NCBI GenBank assembly: GCA_025923935.1
Contig: JAICFA010000004.1
Coordinates: 1 to 38,759 of the forward strand
Reading direction: 5' to 3'
DNA length: 38,759 nucleotides
Origin: Candidatus Krumholzibacteriia bacterium
GTDB lineage: Bacteria > Krumholzibacteriota > Krumholzibacteriia > WVZY01 > JAKEHA01
Shown here: positions 36,395 to 38,759 of the stretch, piece after piece
Position numbering within the stretch: the stretch's first letter is position 1
Layout: each line of letters starts with the position of its first letter
Translations under genes and position numbers: made by a program
Notes under the pieces: model-generated
What the model saw: the letters and a program-made list of their open reading frames with translations, nothing else
Database searches by the model: none
What the model was told of the DNA's origin: nothing

Positions 36395-37144
36395 TCACAG
36401 TTCGAACTGCCATCGTTCCATCTCGACGATCGCCTTGTAGTCGGTCGGATCCAAGTGCAGCGGTGTCACCGACACATAGCCCAGGCGCACCGCCGCGATG
36501 TCCGAGCCGTCGTCGTCGCGCCACACCGGCTCGCGTCCGCCGATGGTATAGCTGGACTGTAACGGACCGCGCCCCGGCTCGATAAAGTTTTCGTAGTGGC
36601 GCGACCCCAGCTTGGTGATGCGCAGCCCCTTCACCGGTGCGATGTCGGGGTTGGGGATGTTGACGTTCAGGAGCACGCGCTCCGGGATGCCTTCGTCCAG
36701 CGCGCGCTCGGCTACCGAGCGGGCGATACGGCCGTTGACCTCTTCGTTGGCGACCGTCCGCTGCAGTGCGGACACCGCAATCGACGGGATACCCAGGATG
36801 GTCCCTTCCGACGCCGCCGCCACCGTGCCGCTGTATTGCACGTCTTCCCCCATGTTGGGTCCGTGGTTGATCCCCGAAACGATCAGATCGGGCTCGCGAT
36901 CGAGCAGCACCTGCAGTGCCAGCACGATGGCGTCGGTCGGTGTTCCGACGATGCGGAAATGCCGGTCGTCGATTTTCTTCACGTCGATGGGCCGGCGCAC
37001 CGTGAGCGAGTGACTGCTGGCACTCTGCTCCGCGTCCGGTGCCACCACCGTGATCTCCCCCAGCGGCCTCAGCGCCCGTTCGAGCACCTGGATGCCGCGC
37101 GCGTCGAATCCGTCATCGTTGCAAATCAGTATGAGCTTGGCCAT
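36395..37144 (-). CDS. surE: 5'/3'-nucleotidase SurE
   Basis: LILICNDDGFDARGIQVLERAL, APDAEQSASSHSLTV, DLIVSGINHGPNMGEDVQYSGTVAAASEG. Confidence 0.97.
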   Translation of the reverse strand: MAKLILICNDDGFDARGIQVLERALRPLGEITVVAPDAEQSASSHSLTVRRPIDVKKIDDRHFRIVGTPTDAIVLALQVLLDREPDLIVSGINHGPNMGEDVQYSGTVAAASEGTILGIPSIAVSALQRTVANEEVNGRIARSVAERALDEGIPERVLLNVNIPNPDIAPVKGLRITKLGSRHYENFIEPGRGPLQSSYTIGGREPVWRDDDGSDIAAVRLGYVSVTPLHLDPTDYKAIVEMERWQFEL

Positions 37145-37171
37145 CGAACCGCGCCGGTAGGGAGAGCCAGT

Positions 37172-37852
37172 TTACCAGAAGAACGACCTCCCGACCATGC
37201 GCAAAAATCGCAGCGTATCGACGAACGGATTGATAAAGGACGCTTCCCCCGCATAGATGGTTTTGATCGGTACGGACGCGAACTTTCCCCCCGCCCGGCC
37301 CGCCCGGATGATCATTTCCGACTCGATTTCGTAGCGGGAGGTGGTGAGGGGGAACTTCTTGAAGTGGTCCAGGCGGATGAGGCGGTAGCCGTTCTGGGAA
37401 TCGGCTACTTTTCGACCGGCCAGGAGCGAGACCACCGCACTCGTCACGTAGTTGGTCGCCTTGCGCAGCCACGGCATGTTTTCCGGGTTTACCAGGCGAT
37501 TTCCCACCACCACGTCGGCGCCCGTCTCTTTTTGGCGCGCGAGGAACGCCGGAATTTCGTCGGGGCTGTGCTGGCCGTCGGCGTCCAACAGGATCGCGAG
37601 CGGCACACCCAGCTCTTGCGCCCGCGTGATGCCGGAGCGAATCGCCGCACCCTTGCCTTGGTTCACCGGGTGAACCACCACATCCACACCCGACTGCTGT
37701 GCCACCGCGCGCGTGTCGTCTTTCGATCCGTCGTCGACCACCACGATGCGCTGGCGCGGCACGTATTGCGCGACGCGGTCGATGACCGCTGCCAAATGGC
37801 GGCCGGCGTTGTAAGCGGGAATGATGGCGGCGAGCTCGGGGTATGGGGTCAT
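37172..37852 (-). CDS. Glycosyltransferase family 2 (DPM1-like)
   Basis: MTPYPELAAIIPAYNAGRHLAAVIDRV, IVVVDDGSKDDTRAVA, AILLDADGQHSPDEIP. Confidence 0.93.
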   Translation of the reverse strand: MTPYPELAAIIPAYNAGRHLAAVIDRVAQYVPRQRIVVVDDGSKDDTRAVAQQSGVDVVVHPVNQGKGAAIRSGITRAQELGVPLAILLDADGQHSPDEIPAFLARQKETGADVVVGNRLVNPENMPWLRKATNYVTSAVVSLLAGRKVADSQNGYRLIRLDHFKKFPLTTSRYEIESEMIIRAGRAGGKFASVPIKTIYAGEASFINPFVDTLRFLRMVGRSFFW

Positions 37853-38727
37853 GCTTCGGTTCGTTCGATCGGACGGAAGTGGAACCACTGATCGCTGTGC
37901 TCACGAATCAACCGTTCGAGATCGCGCAAGCATTCTTCCTGCAAGCGCTCGAGCTTCTCGAACTCGTCCTCGTGATCTTCCGGATAGTGCGTTCCGCCGT
38001 GAACGTAGCGGAAGTGCCTCGGGCCGTCAAAGATAATGACGCCGGTCAGGACCGGGGCGTGCCCGCGCGCCGCAAGCACCAGATGCCCCAGCGGGAAGTC
38101 GCGCTGCACGCCGAACATGGTGAAGCGCTTTTTCGCTTTCCCGTAGGCGCGATCGATCATTAACGCGACGCATTCGCCGCGGTCGATCGCCTCCTTCAAT
38201 AGCGGAAAGCTCCCGTGCAGTGGGTGCGCCTGCACGCCCACATACTCGCGCCGCTCGCTGTAGAATTTCGTCACCTGTGGATTGGGATGGTCGAGGGCCA
38301 CGGTGTGCACCGTGTATCCCATCCGCACCAATGCGAATCCCCCCAGCTCCCACGGCCCCACGTGTCCCGTCGCGATGATGAACGGCTTCCCTTTTCCCAC
38401 CTTGTCGATTTCGGCTTGCAACGCCGACATGTCGCAGCGCTCGTAGAGCCGCTTCGCGCTGTAATACGGGAGTTGGAGAAACAGAAGGATGCTGCGCGCG
38501 AAGTTGTGTACCGTGCGGCGCGCGCACTTGTGGCGCTCCTTCTCCGTCCACTCCGGGTGAATCAAGCGTAAGTTGTCGATGATCAGTCGCCGCGTGCGCG
38601 GGCGCAGCCACCAGTTCGTCTCCGCCAGACACCATGCAATGACGCGGCAGAACCAGTCCTTGGTAAAGCGCGCAAAGAAGGCGCCGAGGTGGTACGGGAT
38701 GGCGTCGAACATCGGCCTGGGCACCAT
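37849..38727 (-). CDS. Lysophospholipid/lipid A acyltransferase (LpxL/HtrB-like)
   Basis: FIIATGHVGPWELGGFALVRMGY, CVALMIDRAYGKAKKRFTMFGVQRDFPLGHLVLAARGHAPVL; 4-nt overlap with the GT2 gene. Confidence 0.86.
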   Translation of the reverse strand: MVPRPMFDAIPYHLGAFFARFTKDWFCRVIAWCLAETNWWLRPRTRRLIIDNLRLIHPEWTEKERHKCARRTVHNFARSILLFLQLPYYSAKRLYERCDMSALQAEIDKVGKGKPFIIATGHVGPWELGGFALVRMGYTVHTVALDHPNPQVTKFYSERREYVGVQAHPLHGSFPLLKEAIDRGECVALMIDRAYGKAKKRFTMFGVQRDFPLGHLVLAARGHAPVLTGVIIFDGPRHFRYVHGGTHYPEDHEDEFEKLERLQEECLRDLERLIREHSDQWFHFRPIERTEA

Positions 38728-38759
38728 ACCCGTCTTAGGCGCGACCCGGCAAGGAGGTC

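Overview
High-GC bacterial chromosome segment with no tRNA-adjacent integration, transposase or CRISPR array seen. Coding content: the end of an ABC-type surface-polysaccharide (O-antigen-like) export operon (nucleotidyltransferase, PIG-L deacetylase, Wzm/Wzt-like transporter); a sensor kinase / NtrC-type regulator pair; lptE-holA-(TusA-like)-leuS; a SpoIIE/PP2C phosphatase; an M19 dipeptidase; proline dehydrogenase plus methyltransferase; an MBL-fold lipoprotein; a HlyD/ABC efflux operon; a 3595-codon secreted subtilase; tRNA-Arg(CCT); apt; an RpoS/RpoD-like sigma factor; tRNA-Pro(CGG); pcm; surE; a GT2; and an LpxL-like acyltransferase. Main observations: (1) a 28-bp sequence at 11394-11421 matching the E. 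coli XerCD dif site at 21/28 positions by my hand alignment, exactly where gene orientation flips from all-plus to mostly-minus, so the window probably spans the replication terminus; (2) the giant subtilase carries seven repeating cycles in which whole globular domains are inserted into the same loop of a carrier beta-sandwich, with a ~2.85-kb intragenic tandem duplication; (3) a methyltransferase ORF whose conserved N-terminus begins directly after the in-frame TAG of proline dehydrogenase with no ATG/GTG/TTG start; (4) a TusA-fold protein lacking the catalytic Cys; (5) a Cys cluster (CX5C-X19-CX2C) in a histidine kinase GAF region; (6) surE-pcm-tRNA-sigma synteny resembling surE-pcm-nlpD-rpoS. 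All calls are by reading; no database searches were run.
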